Both the position numbers and the translations under genes were made by a program. Positions 34,736-46,025 of a stretch of DNA of 64,000 bases are shown piece after piece (position 1 is the stretch's first letter; every line of letters starts with the position of its first letter). The stretch lies in the NCBI GenBank assembly GCA_029204225.1, contig CM055111.1, forward strand, positions 9,421,000-9,484,999, read 5' to 3'. Below the pieces are notes generated by a model, which searched no databases, was not told where the DNA came from, and saw only the letters and a program-made list of their open reading frames with translations. Source of the stretch: Diphasiastrum complanatum (lineage: Eukaryota; Streptophyta; Lycopodiopsida; Lycopodiales; Lycopodiaceae).

Positions 34736-35373
34736 TTACATCATCATCATGTTCGGATTCGCCATTGATATCTTGTTCGTCAAAAGTAGATGAGCTTGGA
34801 CCTTCAATGAGAATAGTCTATTGAGAAACCTCGAAGTCGAGTCAGAAAAGTCGGCTACATGGGCTTTTCCTTTTCCCTTGAGGTCAATAAACTGATCTTC
34901 GATGAAGATGACATCCCGGCTAGTGAATATCTTCGACTCGATGGGATCAAACAACTTGTAAGCTTGATCGGAAGTAGTGTAGCTGATGAAAATACATTTG
35001 ATACTCTGAAAGTCGAGCTTCTTCTTGAGATTATGAGGAATCTGCGCATAAGCAGTACATCCAAAAACTCATAAGTTTGATAAGGTTTGGTACCTGTCCA
35101 AAATTCAAATGGTGTTTTGTCTAAGAGATCTTTAGTAGAACAATTGTTCTGAATATAGTTTGCTGTTGAAACAGCTTTAGCCCAGAAAGACTTCGAAAGC
35201 GATGCATGTGATAACATGCACTTTGCCGATTCGACTAAGGTTTTGTTCTTTCTCTCAGCAAGACCATTTGACTGAGGCGAATAGGAGATATTGTATTGTT
35301 GCTCAATGCCGTTGTTAAGACAGAACTCCTTAAATTCGGTGGAGATACATTCTCCCCCATTGTTGGACCTCAA
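34736..35373 (-). pseudogene. Copia 1 integrase, catalytic core and C-terminal part
   Basis: MRSNNGGECIST supplies the second-Asp neighbourhood and SYSPQSNGLAERKNKTLVES the Glu block. FWAKAVSTANYIQNNCSTK and TPFEFWTGTKP follow. A shift near 35080 moves to another frame containing PIESKIFTSRDVIFIEDQF, the usual C-terminal motif. Not intact. Confidence 0.75.
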
Positions 35374-35442
35374 CGTTTACCAGTTTGATTTTCTACATGC
35401 TCTTTGAATTCTCTGAACTTGATGAAAGCCTCTGATTTATGC

Positions 35443-35994
35443 TTAATAAAGATAAATAACTGTTCTTCTGGAGAATTTATCAATAAAAATAATGAAATAC
35501 TTTGCATCTAGCAATGATGGAGTTTGCATAGGTTCACATATATATGAATGAACAACATCTAATAGACCTTTTGTTGCATGCCTATGACTCGATCTAAAAG
35601 GAATCCCAGTCTGCTTTCCAAGAATACAGCTATGGTAGACAGGGAGACCGACTTTGCCAGAAGGATAGTCGAGATCAAGTGCTAGGGATTGTTTGGACAT
35701 GTTCGAAACAGATGCATAATTCAAGTGTCCTAAGCGACGATGCCATAATAATGCTTTATTGACAAGAACACAGATTTTCAAGGCTTGACTAGAATCGGAA
35801 TAATAGTGTGCCAATCTATATAAGTATGCATGCCTCTTGTTGAGTGCAAGGATCTTATTACTCTTATCGATAATTTTGCATTGATCAGACTCAAACTCCA
35901 CCTTATGAGCTAAATCTGTAATTCTACTTATTGATAACCACAAATCATCCGAATTCGTGTATTTGTCTTTGACCATAAAAGCACCTTCGTCCAT
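35443..35994 (-). pseudogene. Copia 1 GAG-pre-integrase and integrase N-terminus
   Basis: LWHRRLGHLNYASVSNMSKQ is the His-His half and CILGKQTGIPF the Cys half of the HHCC zinc region. LLDVVHSYICEPMQT leads to KYFIIFIDKFSR, the start of the catalytic core. Just upstream, NSDDLW runs directly into LSISRITDLAHK: the DSGAT protease block present in copia 2 has been deleted. Confidence 0.7.
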
Positions 35995-36019
35995 TTCGAC
36001 TTCAGGAGATGTTGTAACT

Positions 36020-36245
36020 GTATTTGCTTGTTGATCAGGTTGCTTGGCTGCATTCTTTGCTTTAAGATTTCGGCAATTCTGGATCTCATGGTTATTGTGC
36101 TTGCAATACCTACAAAACTTCTTCTTCTTCGACGAATGCGGATTCGACGATTGTTCTTGACTTTGAGTCTGTTTCTGATTCGATGTAGACTACTTGGAGC
36201 TTTTTTGCTTCTGTCGTTTTGAGCCCTTGTTGACATATAGAGCAT
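36020..36245 (-). pseudogene. Copia 1 gag zinc knuckle region
   Basis: One minus-strand frame reads FCRYCKHNNHEIQNCRNLKA, a CX2CX4HX4C nucleocapsid knuckle, followed by PDQQANTV. Basic RRRRR-like stretches appear in a second frame. Confidence 0.65.
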
Positions 36246-36518
36246 GATATGAAGAGGTAGATTAAGTGTCTTGACTTCTTCAATTATCTTCTTGCAGCAA
36301 CATAGTGATAACTCTAATAAGAGTTAAATCTGAGTGTGTCGTGATGATCATCACCCAGTTCTCATATGTAGAGGACAAGCTTGAAAGCAGTGTCATAATT
36401 GCGTCTTAATCGTCTAGACTGATCCAATAGCGGCCATCTGTTGCAAGAGATTCTTAAATTGGTTAATGTGATTCTAAAGAGAATCATTACTTGACATCTT
36501 GAGTGTGAAGAATTTCCT

Positions 36519-36764
36519 TCAAAGATGCAACTTGGTAGTTACGTCTCTCACATCATATAGTGAGCTTAAGATGTCCCAAACTTCTTTCGAAGTTTTGGCT
36601 TCAGCTACGTGGCCAATATGAGTATTTGATATATTGAGGATAATAAGCGCGAAAGCTTTACCATCCTTCGATTTCCATTTTGAGTCTTCTGTGTCGTCTT
36701 CAAGCTTCACTCCGATACCTGTAACAACATCCCACAGCTTGTTGGCAATTAGCAAGGTCTTCAT
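36519..36764 (-). pseudogene. Copia 1 gag N-terminal fragment
   Basis: Reads LIANKLWDVVTGI and FALIILNISNTHIGHVAEAK, then TSKEVWDILSSLY. These match the copia gag (UBN2-type) fold: W.ii......a...I..s........t.ke.W..L...y. Continuation to the knuckle is frame-shifted. Confidence 0.65.
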
Positions 36765-36893
36765 CTTAAATTTTCATAAATAATAACTGGATCCATTCAG
36801 CTTGTCTGCGATAAGACCGACTTTACTTTAAGAATCCATATGGAACTTTAGTCTATTGACTTTAAGAGAGATACCATGCTGTGGAAATCAATT

Positions 36894-36904
36894 CTCTGAT
36901 ACCA
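36894..36904 (-). other. Copia 1 primer binding site
   Basis: The minus strand reads TTGGTATCAGAG, complementary to the 3' end of initiator-Met tRNA, the usual copia primer. It fixes the inner edge of the 5' LTR. Confidence 0.65.
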
Positions 36905-36905
36905 A

Positions 36906-37967
36906 AACAAATTGATTTGAACTGAAGAATAATTTGATATCGCAAAAGATATCAACTTTAAGAGCTTGCGTTTTGATAGAGTATTAGGCCTTGAAGGATC
37001 AATGCTCAAATACCATGTTGGAAAGAGGTGTATAAAAGATAGGCTGAATAGAATCGAATAAAAAGAATTCGAATGACAAGAATTAGAACTTATTGTGTGC
37101 TGCAGAATAAACTTGTTTCTCTTTCTCTATGCATGACTACGCCTATCAATTTTTAACAAAACAATAGTGATAGAAATCATTAGTACTACAATGATTACGT
37201 AGCCAAACATTAAAACATTGAATTATCAAACAAATAATCAGTCACGAAGAATTATAGAAATGCATACATTCTGAGATGAACTTGAATGCAAGAAGAAGAT
37301 AGTATTGATTTAGTATGAAAATGAAATAAATATAAATAAAGACAAGAAGTTCGCGGATCGAAGCCGCATACTCTAAGATATCTCTGAGCGGCTAAATATA
37401 AGTCTGAATTAAACGCAATGCTGATAAGCAGTAAGCGCAATAGCAATTTCTAATCAATACTAAAGAAGTGAGCTAGAATGTTCGAGAGTGTTCAAGCTCG
37501 CAGGCTTGAAAGAGAGAACACTAACTATTCAATACTTGATGATTAATCTTCATGCGTCAATGCTTCCAATCTTGTGATGTAGAAATGTGGATTACTATTT
37601 ATACTAAGCAATTAGGTCGTCAATCGCGTCATCCAGTTGGCTGTGATGTATTGGCATCCATCCAGTTAGGACTTCTCAGAAATTACTTGCTTGATGAATT
37701 AATGCAAGTCGGTGGCTTTGGTTGTTGCGAAAAATGCGAAGGTTCACCAACATCATTTCCTTAATATTTGAGGCATCTGGTATTTTGGGAGAAAGCCGAA
37801 GTGAGAGAAAATCTCAAAAGACGAAAATCTCGAAAATGCTGACACTGTGAGCCGTTTTTGAGTAGTTATGCAGATTGTGTAAAACACGAAGAAATCTATA
37901 GGTCTGGATAAAAATTGGACAAAGATTAAAATGTCGATTAGTCGATTAGTAGGAGAATAATCCAACA
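36906..37967 (-). repeat. Copia 1 5' LTR (about 1.06 kb)
   Basis: On the minus strand it starts TGTTGGATTATTCTCC at 37967 and runs to the primer site. A TATA box (TATAAATAG on the minus strand, about 37595-37603) lies inside. There is no second copy to confirm exact ends. Downstream plus-strand sequence to 38640 holds no recognised gene. Confidence 0.55.
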
Positions 37968-38667
37968 ACATGTTGGAGATGTAAATTCCATGTTGATTCA
38001 TTAAACCGCTTGATTTGTATTCATGGGATTAGGTTTTAAGAAATGTTACATAAGATACAAATTTTAACTTGTAGTCAAGTTTTCACACTTTTCATGAAAT
38101 TTTTTTGTATCAAACAAATGTAGAAATAGTGCCTTTGGCATATTTGAGTTGCACAATCAAATCTTAAGGCATTTGTCAGAGTGTCACATTTTTTGCATCT
38201 TCACCAACATTCATTTCAACGAAGGCTGACGTCGCGGCCTTCTCATGCTCATCTCATGCAACTGTGCAAACAGATTTGACAACGATAGCAGCCACCCACG
38301 ATCTCCCACAGACAGCACATCCACTTTGTACTTTCTTCATCTGCACTCCAGTAAAATTATGTATATGTATTGAATACCATCTGCGTATTCAATGTGTGTG
38401 AATATAGCATCAGAGAGAGAACAACATCAGAAATTTATCAAATAGAGACGAAGTAGATGCTTTCGTGCATCGATTCTTTGTATTGTCAGTAATAGGTTTA
38501 TTTCTTTCATAGATTAAGAATAGAATCCTTATTTGTACTACAAGATCCATTGAAAATAGTGCTTGGGGATGAGGATCAAGCTCAAGCTCAAGCAAAAGGA
38601 GAGCAAGATTGGCCCTACATTGCATAAAATTGAATGTTTTTAATGAGCTCCTCAAGGAGGTAGGAGT

Positions 38668-39250
38668 TTGTCAATGGCTGAAGATCCATGGAAAGTGATT
38701 CAAACCATTTATCATTCAAGAAGCACCTCTATAATGCTCACACTACTAAGAAATCAGATGCTACAAATCTTTAGGAGCAAGGAAAAGAGTGAAAGCTCTA
38801 AATCAAAAGCTTGTATGTATGATTTAGGGAGTGGGTTCAATCCCATTGTGCCTTGGTTCAAAGAGAAAATTAAAGTAGACAATGTCTTGTATGTTGTTGC
38901 AATAACAAAAAACTTGTTGAGTGTCCAACTGCTTTTGATAATTGTATGAATACTAATTTTGATGGAAATGTTTCTCCCATCATGAAAAATAGAGTTCATG
39001 TTTCAAGAGACATCTGACATGAAAGAACATTCAAGATTGATGCATTTGTTAACACTAATGAGTGTGTGATGTTGGGCACATACAAGATGTCCATTGTGGT
39101 AGTCATCGGGTCACTCCAACTTCAAGAGCATTGAAGAAATGATTAGAAGGGAGCTTGTGATTGATTTGCCAAAGTCTAAGAAAAATGTGGAAAGATTTGT
39201 GAAGCATGTGTACTTTCAAAAGTTCACATGCTACCATGGATCAGGCTTGA
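38668..39250 (+). pseudogene. Ty1/copia protease/GAG-pre-integrase relic, plus strand
   Basis: KVDNVLYVVAITKNLLSVQL corresponds to the post-protease VLYVP..KNLLSV block. It is followed, with many shifts, by SNFKSIEEMIRRELVIDLPK and a CEAC-like segment of the HHCC region. Opposite in orientation to copia 1. Only this small portion is recognisable. Confidence 0.5.
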
Positions 39251-39407
39251 AATGACTTAAAAATGGCTCTTGATCACATAGATCCAACCACAACACAAAG
39301 TTTGAAGATCTACTAATTTTGAAAAAACCTACTATTTTTTGTAGCTAGATTGCTCTGACACCATGTGAAAATTTAAGATCTAATTATGATCATAAATGTG
39401 GATCTAG

Positions 39408-39491
39408 ACCAATAGTAGTTGCACACAAGTCACGTGTCAAATTGATAGACCAATAGTAGTTGCACACAAGTCACTTGTCAAATTGGTAGAC
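39408..39491. repeat. 41-42-bp tandem duplication
   Basis: GACCAATAGTAGTTGCACAC, then AAGTCAC and TGTCAAATTG occur twice in succession. A copia-like primer-site relic (GCTCTGACACCATG) lies just upstream near 39352. Confidence 0.75.
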
Positions 39492-39620
39492 AACAAAACC
39501 ACTATTTTGATCAAGATCACTCTACCAATTCAAGATAGAACCAAAAGTTATCCTATTCATCCTATTCTCTATTAAAAGATTATACTACATCAATTAATCA
39601 TCATTTATTTCTCTCCTCCA

Positions 39621-39824
39621 TGTACTGACTTTCATGTCCACCTTCAACCCTAAACCTAAAGCACTTGCAAAGCATCAAGAGATGAAGAGGATTCTAACAT
39701 GTCATGCGGAAGTTCGTTCCGATGAGAGTATGACCTCACATTTAACTTGTTAGCAGATGAATGGAGAGTGAAAATGTGTGAAAGAAGAGATAAACAACAC
39801 GAGAGATGGAGAGTAGAGAGAAAC

Positions 39825-39922
<98 letters not shown>

Positions 39923-40264
39923 TACCCTATTGGGATAATTGCTTTAGATTAGGAAGATTGGATCTTCAATACAAAGGAAATAGTCTCCTTTTATAGTTCA
40001 GAGGTAGACCTATCTTCGTGCCTCTCTTTATTTCCAAAGTCAAATATTTGGTGGAAAATTACCTCCAATCACTAACTTGACTTTTAGGCCTCTAAACTTA
40101 TTTACTCACGTAAGTAGCCTAAAATTCTCTTTATTGCTATCTATTTGATCAAACAACAATGTGATCATTGGGTTAGACTTACACACGCAGGGTTCCAGAT
40201 CCCTCATGCTTATTTACTAAGAATTGTATAAGATATATACGTGGGTCCCACCAAATCCCCAACA
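39621..40264 (-). repeat. 3' LTR of the gag-only element (644 bp)
   Basis: On the minus strand it begins TGTTGGGGATTTGG at 40264, next to the purine tract, and ends ...AGTCAGTACA at 39621. It contains a GA/CT array (39826-39917). The 39621-39918 part is about 90 percent similar by eye to 41940-42213. Confidence 0.7.
39826..39917. repeat. (GA)n array inside the 3' LTR
   Basis: A pure GA run of about 92 bp; the orthologous position in the 5' LTR has about 72 bp (42142-42213). Confidence 0.95.
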
Positions 40265-40847
40265 ATATCCCCCACCAAAATTGGTGACAGTCCCATGGCA
40301 CCTACCTCAACGTTTGAATGTTGCGGAATGTTGTGTGGTAATCCCGAGATGAATGTGTGCATTTTGTGAGCTTAGAAAAATTGCCATATTTTTGAATTGT
40401 CTCAAAGCCATGTGGCACTATGATTTTCTTTTTGTAGTGCATCTTGAGTGGACTAGCCTGATAATAAGGTGCATGATGATCCATGTTGGATAATAACATC
40501 TTAGCTTTTGCAATTTGCCTCAATGGACAATCAAGACATGGATGTTGACACCACATTGTATACACCAAGGCCAAAAGGTTGTTTGATCAGTTTGATATGG
40601 GCATGTGAACGACAATTTCTTCCTCCACATCTGTAACATCGTGTACCATGCACAATATATCATTCTCTGTAAGGTGATAAGCATATACATGTAACAATTG
40701 TCCCTTATCACTCTCTACATAGTAGAGTGGTAAGCTATTATAATCTTCTGATGAATTCGGAGACATGCATGATGATATGACCAATACTTCCACTCCACTT
40801 CTAACTGAAGGTTGTTCTAATGTGCTCGAAGCAAAGCTCCTTTCATC

Positions 40848-41790
40848 TTATGAATGAATCTCTTGTTGGCACGTTGTCAAGTTTGACCTTTCTTGATGTT
40901 CACCGCCAACCATATGCTCTACCTCATGTCCTTGATTTTGCAATTGAGGGTTTCTAACTAGACATTTTGTATGTGAATGATCTCCAAAGCAATAAGCACA
41001 CTGGTCTGATTGTAATATCATCTTTCTGTAGACATTCGACTCATGGTGGTCATCTACTTGAGGATGTTCTTCACCAACTTTTGAATGCACAGTACTTGGT
41101 CTCATTGGCTCGTCTTCAGCACTTTGTTTTGATTTTGTGTCTTTTTTATTTGCACAATCATCTGACATGAGTGATGTTTGTTCTGGTTCTTCTTTTGATG
41201 ATGTAAGAACTAAAGAGACTTTGTTTGACTCTGCTTCTCTTAAATTAGCTTCAATGTGGTTGGCATGTATACAGAGTTGTGTAGGTGTTGTATAGTGTGA
41301 ATGCTTTCATACTTTGTCGAGTAGGCCAGTATAATAATATGCCATTACAATCTTTGAAGGAATGGGAGAATCACAATCCATCATTATGTTGACAATTCTT
41401 CTGGTGTATTCTTGAATAATTTCATCATCAAACATAAATACTCGAGATAATTGTTGCTCTATAGTTGCCATAGCTTCAACAATAGATGATAAGATGTATC
41501 AGAAAAATATTTGGATGTCCCACCTTTTCTTTTTTCTTTTTTCTTTTTTTTTGGAAGAATTGTTGAAGGTTAACAGAGAGATATAAAGATTTTAAGCAAA
41601 AGAAGTGTCCTTCCTTCACAAAAAAATGCTCAACATCTCAAGGAACCTTCATTGATAAATCAATATATTTAAAAGCTTCAGCAAAACTAGCAAAGGTTTT
41701 TTTAACCAAGAATTGATATTTTTGTAGAAAATTTGAAAACTTATTAAAAAACAAAATGCAGTCCCCATTCATTTTTTTAACATTTTTGGA
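40848..41790 (-). pseudogene. gag-like gene with zinc knuckle
   Basis: From ATG 41471 the minus strand reads MATIEQQLSRVFMFDDEIIQ and continues to 40848 (208 codons) with one in-frame TGA at codon 55 (41309-41307). Near the end is CAYCFGDHSHTKC, a CCHC-type nucleocapsid knuckle with one residue fewer than usual. Upstream in another frame (41790-41500), FLQKYQFLVKKTFASFAEAF looks like the N-terminal part of the same gag. No pol follows. Family assignment beyond LTR-type gag is not possible by eye. Confidence 0.55.
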
Positions 41791-41916
41791 AATAACTCTC
41801 ACAAATCACATCCATAATGCCATGCTTACCCTAGCATGCCAAAAGCAACATGCCTAAATGCATTCTAGCCACAAAATGCGAAAGAAAATGCTAACAAGCA
41901 AGATGAGAGTGCATTG

Positions 41917-41935
41917 CTCCCCAGCAATGGCATCA
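41917..41935 (-). other. Degenerate Asp-tRNA-type primer binding site
   Basis: The minus strand reads TGATGCCATTGCTGGGGA, which differs from the tRNA-Asp site TGGCGCCGTTGCCGGGGA by four transitions, all C-to-T or G-to-A. It starts 4 bp after the LTR end (ACTACA). Confidence 0.6.
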
Positions 41936-41939
41936 AAAT

Positions 41940-42141
41940 TGTAGTGACTTTTATGTCCACCTTCAACCCTAGACCTAAGCACCTCCAAAGCATCAATTGA
42001 TGAAGAGGATTCTAACATGTCATGTGTAAATTCATTCCGATGAGAGTATGACCTCACCTTTAACTTGTTAGCAGTTGAATGGAGAGTGAACCTGTGTGAG
42101 AGAAGAGCGAAGCACCAAGAAACATGGAAGTAGAGAGGAAC

Positions 42142-42213
<72 letters not shown>
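41940..42213 (-). repeat. 5' LTR fragment of the gag-only element
   Basis: Matches the 3' LTR from its inner end up to the GA array, where similarity stops abruptly at 42213. The outer 350 bp of the LTR are missing. Confidence 0.65.
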
Positions 42214-42215
<2 letters not shown>

Positions 42216-42710
42216 CAATTTTTAACACTTCACATGGGTAACTTTAGGTGCACGTATATATCTTTGTAGGACTTCAAATTTTTTTAAAAAAAATTATAAA
42301 CATGTTTCTATGGTCATAAAGGATTTTAAAAAGTAGATAGCCAAAGAAAAGGTTGTAAAAAGCACCTCCAAAAGAGCTGCAACTTTTTAGCACCCTTTAA
42401 TAATTTTCAACACTTTTCAGCACTTGACATGGATAACTTTAGATGCACATATCTATCTCTACATAACTCCAAATTGAAAAGAAATTTTTTCTTGAGAGAC
42501 ATGTTTCTATGGTCTTGTAATACTTTTTAAAGTACACAACCCAAAAAAATATTGTTATACACTCAAATATGATATTTCTAGTTTTGATGATTTTTATCAA
42601 CACGTAAATGGGTAACTTTGGATGCACATATCTATCTTTATAGACCTCAAAATTCAAAAAAAAATAAAAATAAATGTAAAACTCACAATAATGTAGTCCC
42701 AACATATATG
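42214..42710. repeat. Diverged tandem repeat, about 185-bp unit, three copies
   Basis: Three blocks starting near 42221, 42410 and 42593 share GGTAACTTT.G.TGCAC.TAT, ATCTTT.TAG.ACTC.AAA, ACATGTTTCTATGGTC and the following purine-rich part. The last is partial. It has no coding potential and looks like an arrested satellite. Confidence 0.65.
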
Positions 42711-43059
42711 AAAATATTGAAGTTTGATCAGTACCCCCACATGTTTGACACATCATATCTTACATATAAGTTGCTTGAAATAAAGGTCTCAAAAATTTTA
42801 ATTGGTAAATGTATATATGAAAAGCACCCATGTGAATGGATTTGATGTGATTCATCATAGTTTATGAGATATGATTTTTTAAATAAGTGCTTGAAATGCA
42901 CACTTTTGTGCAACTCTAGTTTTAAAACTCTCGAAAGGAACTCAAGTGCATCCATTATTTCTCGTCAGTCGACTTAAAAAAAATCTATATGAAGTGATTA
43001 TCTTGGTTCTGGAGATCTATTAGACCTGTCAGAAGAGTCATGTAGATTTATTCTGAACC

Positions 43060-43345
43060 CAAAAAGGTCTTGGATACGTGAACTAAGCGATTGTGTAATC
43101 GTATAGCTACTGAGTGTTTGGTTTGCTGGAAAGGTCATACGGATGATGCTGACTCTTGGGAATAGGGGGATAGACTTAGAAAAAGCTTCTCTAACTTCAA
43201 GTTTTGAGGATAGAACTCGAGTAAGAGGGGAAGTATGTCATGTCTACATTTAGGCTAATCTCAAATCTTGTAAATAAGTAAGAGGCCTATCTCAACCCAT
43301 AAATTTATTATGGTTATGAGGAGTTCAGGAGTTGGGGCCCTCATG
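43060..43345 (+). pseudogene. gypsy chromodomain relic and short LTR
   Basis: One frame (about 43080-43208) reads KRLCNRIATECLVCWKGHTD, then DADSWE, a stop, and LRKSFSNFKF, an eroded chromodomain. A purine tract (GTAAGAGGGGAAGTA) precedes an LTR-like start TGTCATGTCTAC at 43234. About 110 bp later TGGTATTAGAGTC (about 43344) resembles an iMet primer site. The order chromodomain-LTR-primer site suggests two elements sharing one LTR. Confidence 0.5.
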
Positions 43346-43559
43346 GTATTAGAGTCATAACTACTACATGTTGTTGATGTGACCTCTCTCCTTATACAGA
43401 TGTTGTTGGGCCATCCATAACTTGGGGACTAGATCCGTTTAATCTAGATAGGTTGAATAGGTTTGCACCACCATCCGTTTCCATTCTTTTCTCTTGATTT
43501 AGCATCCTAGTAGTGATACCTCAAATAAATTTGTTGTTGGCATGATCTCTTCATCCTCA

Positions 43560-44442
43560 TCAGCCATCATCTACAACAAACTAAACTATTAAACATATGC
43601 ATAAAAAAATGACAATGATCAAACCTATCATCAAACACAGAGATATTATCAAGCAAAATATCTTATATGTTCCATACCACAAATTTTTCCCATCGATGGA
43701 TTTGATTTTTCCACCATGATAGCCAACTTTCGAATTCATGTGAACAATTCTCGTGAGCATTGCCAACTTTCCATAGTCAAGATATTTTGTCGTAGAGCCT
43801 GTCTACAATACTATTGAGTGATTGTGTTTCTCCATTGCAATCACAAAGCAATATGATCATCTCTCGATAATCATTTTATGTATTTTTGGGTGTTCTTGTT
43901 AACACTTTCCATAAAGTGAAACAAGCTGAATCTTTCTTTTCCAAGCAAAATAATGTTAGCACCTATTTCATAGACAATTGTTATAGCATTTCAGTTTGCC
44001 CGAGCTTCATCAGCCATAAAACCCTTGTATGTAGGCTCATGCAAGTGATTTGACATGTCTCGATTCAAAAGACTCCAAAATAGCACTTGCGCTTGCACAT
44101 CCTAAACCTTCATGTCACATATTGTTATCGTCTTCATTGATTGATTCTTGCAAAAAGTTAAACTATAAGGAAAACATCAAAGATCAACAAGCAATTTCTA
44201 GAATTGCAAGCAAAGACAAGCTTATACTCTGTGTTGTAAACCTGGGCTGCCATTGTCACCCAATCATTCACCATGTATACGTGATCAAAATAACACCAAG
44301 AATTTGCAAGATCATTTCCTACTTGCATCCTCTTCTTGAGATCCACTCCTAAAGTAGGCACAGGAGGATATTGCACAGTGCCTCCCTCCAACTTCTGATT
44401 TGTAACACATGATGCATCATCATCATTACTAGATGAAATCAA
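43560..44442 (-). pseudogene. MULE-type transposase relic
   Basis: Minus-strand frames read DWVTMAAQVYNTEYKLVF, later EPTYKGFMADEARAN, NAITIVYEIGANIILL, FHFMESVNKNTQKYIK and CSHEFESWLSWWKNQIHRW. This order (aromatic/Asp block, KGFMAD..A..N with an acidic residue, F-H block, WW block) resembles Mutator-like transposases. Many stops and shifts are present, and the terminal inverted repeats are not found. The family call is from memory of such proteins and needs a search. Confidence 0.45.
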
Positions 44443-45548
44443 TGTCTCGAATAAACAAAATGTATTGATAAAAATATCACAATCAAATAAAAAACGTTGG
44501 TAAGTTCCTAAAATGTTGTAGTTTTTTTACTCAATCTCAAATTGAAGTGACCTAAGGATAACATACTTCAGTATACATTAGCACAAATAACCTTTGGAGA
44601 CATATTTTGGATGACACTTCATAGAACATTCACAACACTTTTGAAGGCCAAGGCTACAATATTCTGCATCTTATGCAGTGGCACAAGAAAATGTTTGTCG
44701 TAAACAAGGACTAAAGACTTTGGATGGTAAAGCTAATGAGGAAGCGATGTGAAGAGTCAAAGCAAGGAAGTGGGCTTGTGTGCAAGTGGAGTTTCATGTG
44801 GCATGTGTGCAATAAGGATTGAAGTGAGTCTTGATAATGAGGAATTCGTGGAATGGCAAAAGTATAAATCTAGGTGTTGAAGGGACTTCAACCAGTGAAT
44901 GACTAGTTCTAAGTGGAAGAAGAGAAAAGAGTGATATGGTGGTGTGATGGGGTGACTATAAAATTATAGATATATAAGATGGAAGATAGTCAACTACATT
45001 ATGGTCTGGACTAACAAAATGGCATGTGAAATCAAATAATGTGGGCTACTTATTTAGACAACTACTGATATAGCCAACTCATGAGACCCACCAATATGAA
45101 GTAAAAGCTCAATGTATGTTGTGATTGGGCTATATCGGTTAAAACTGTGTATGCATGGTTTCTCATCTTCAAGTACATGTATGCATATAGGATCTCTCAC
45201 TATACTTTTCCTTGGTCATCACTTAGTTGGAGATGGTCAACTATATGCCACTAGATAGAATAGAGTTAGTTGTTTGAGAAAGCAATATCCAAGGTTTTAA
45301 AATGATAGGTCATTTCAGACACCACTTAAAACACTATTGTAAACATGTTTGAAATTTGCTATTAAACACCAATTGAAATTATACTACATCAAAAAAACCG
45401 TCCTAAACTTTATGAAAAATAAAAGTGTGACGAGGTCAAGAATCGAGATTTTGGAACATTTTCAAGGGGTTGGAAAGTTTTTGGAACATTTTCAAGGTTG
45501 GTGGCTTTGTTGATGGAAATACACAATCTATTCTATTGTGAAACTCGT
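44443..45548. other. No gene recognised
   Basis: AT-rich sequence with no motif or long frame between the MULE relic and copia 2. Near 45436-45500 the phrase GGAACATTTTCAAGG is duplicated. Confidence 0.45.
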
Positions 45549-46025
45549 AGAACAAAGTGCAGTAGTTACCAGCAAAGATGATCAAGATAGTAGCTATGCG
45601 CAATAGAACGAAACAATAGTGAGACAAAAACTTGCATTCTGATTGAAGGGACAAAGATGAGTACAAGAGCGTGAAGCAGCGCGAGATAGTAAGCGCAAAA
45701 GTCACTTCAGTTGATAATCATTGATCTGCATATTACTTAGTACCTTAGTTACTTAACTGGAATACAGCCTACTGAGCATATTAGATCTGTTGACGCTATA
45801 CATTGATGATTGCATGTCAGTGCTCAGTGCATTGGGAAGCATAAAATCTATCTACTCAATTTACTATGGAGTCGTCTGACAATTCATGCATCGATGTATC
45901 GGGCACTTCGATGTGTCGGGCACTTCGATGTATTAGACACTTCGATGTGTCAGACACTTCAATGTATCGGGCACTTCGATGTGTCGGGTGCTGATGGAGT
46001 GAGTCGATTTGTCGTTGTCGAACTT
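45549..46025 (-). repeat. Copia 2 3' LTR fragment
   Basis: Aligns with 49868-50505: both share GTGCAGTAGTTACCAGCAAA, ACTTAGTACCTTAGTTACTT and a 17-bp repeat array (45893-45988; CACTTCGATGTGTCGGG). The 5' LTR has about 75 extra bases before the array. Confidence 0.75.

Larger units (their letters stand above)
34310..37967 (-). mobile_element. Copia 1: Ty1/copia element, minus strand, partly deleted
   Basis: Minus-strand order: 5' LTR (37967-about 36906), iMet-type primer site (about 36904-36894), gag (36764-36519), CCHC knuckle, GAG-pre-integrase, integrase (35373-34736), then an RT/RNase H fragment (34507-34310). Protease and most of RT are deleted and no 3' LTR was found. Frameshifts occur between the blocks. 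Confidence 0.75.
39621..42213 (-). mobile_element. Gag-only LTR retrotransposon, minus strand
   Basis: Direct repeats at 39621-about 39918 and 41940-42213 are the shared part of two LTRs. In minus-strand order: truncated 5' LTR (42213-41940), an Asp-tRNA-like primer site (41935-41918), gag (about 41790-40848), unrecognised sequence, a purine tract (40280-40265, TTTTGGTGGGGGATA) and a complete 3' LTR (40264-39621). No protease, RT or integrase is visible in the 1.7-kb interior. It would need an autonomous relative to move. Confidence 0.7.
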
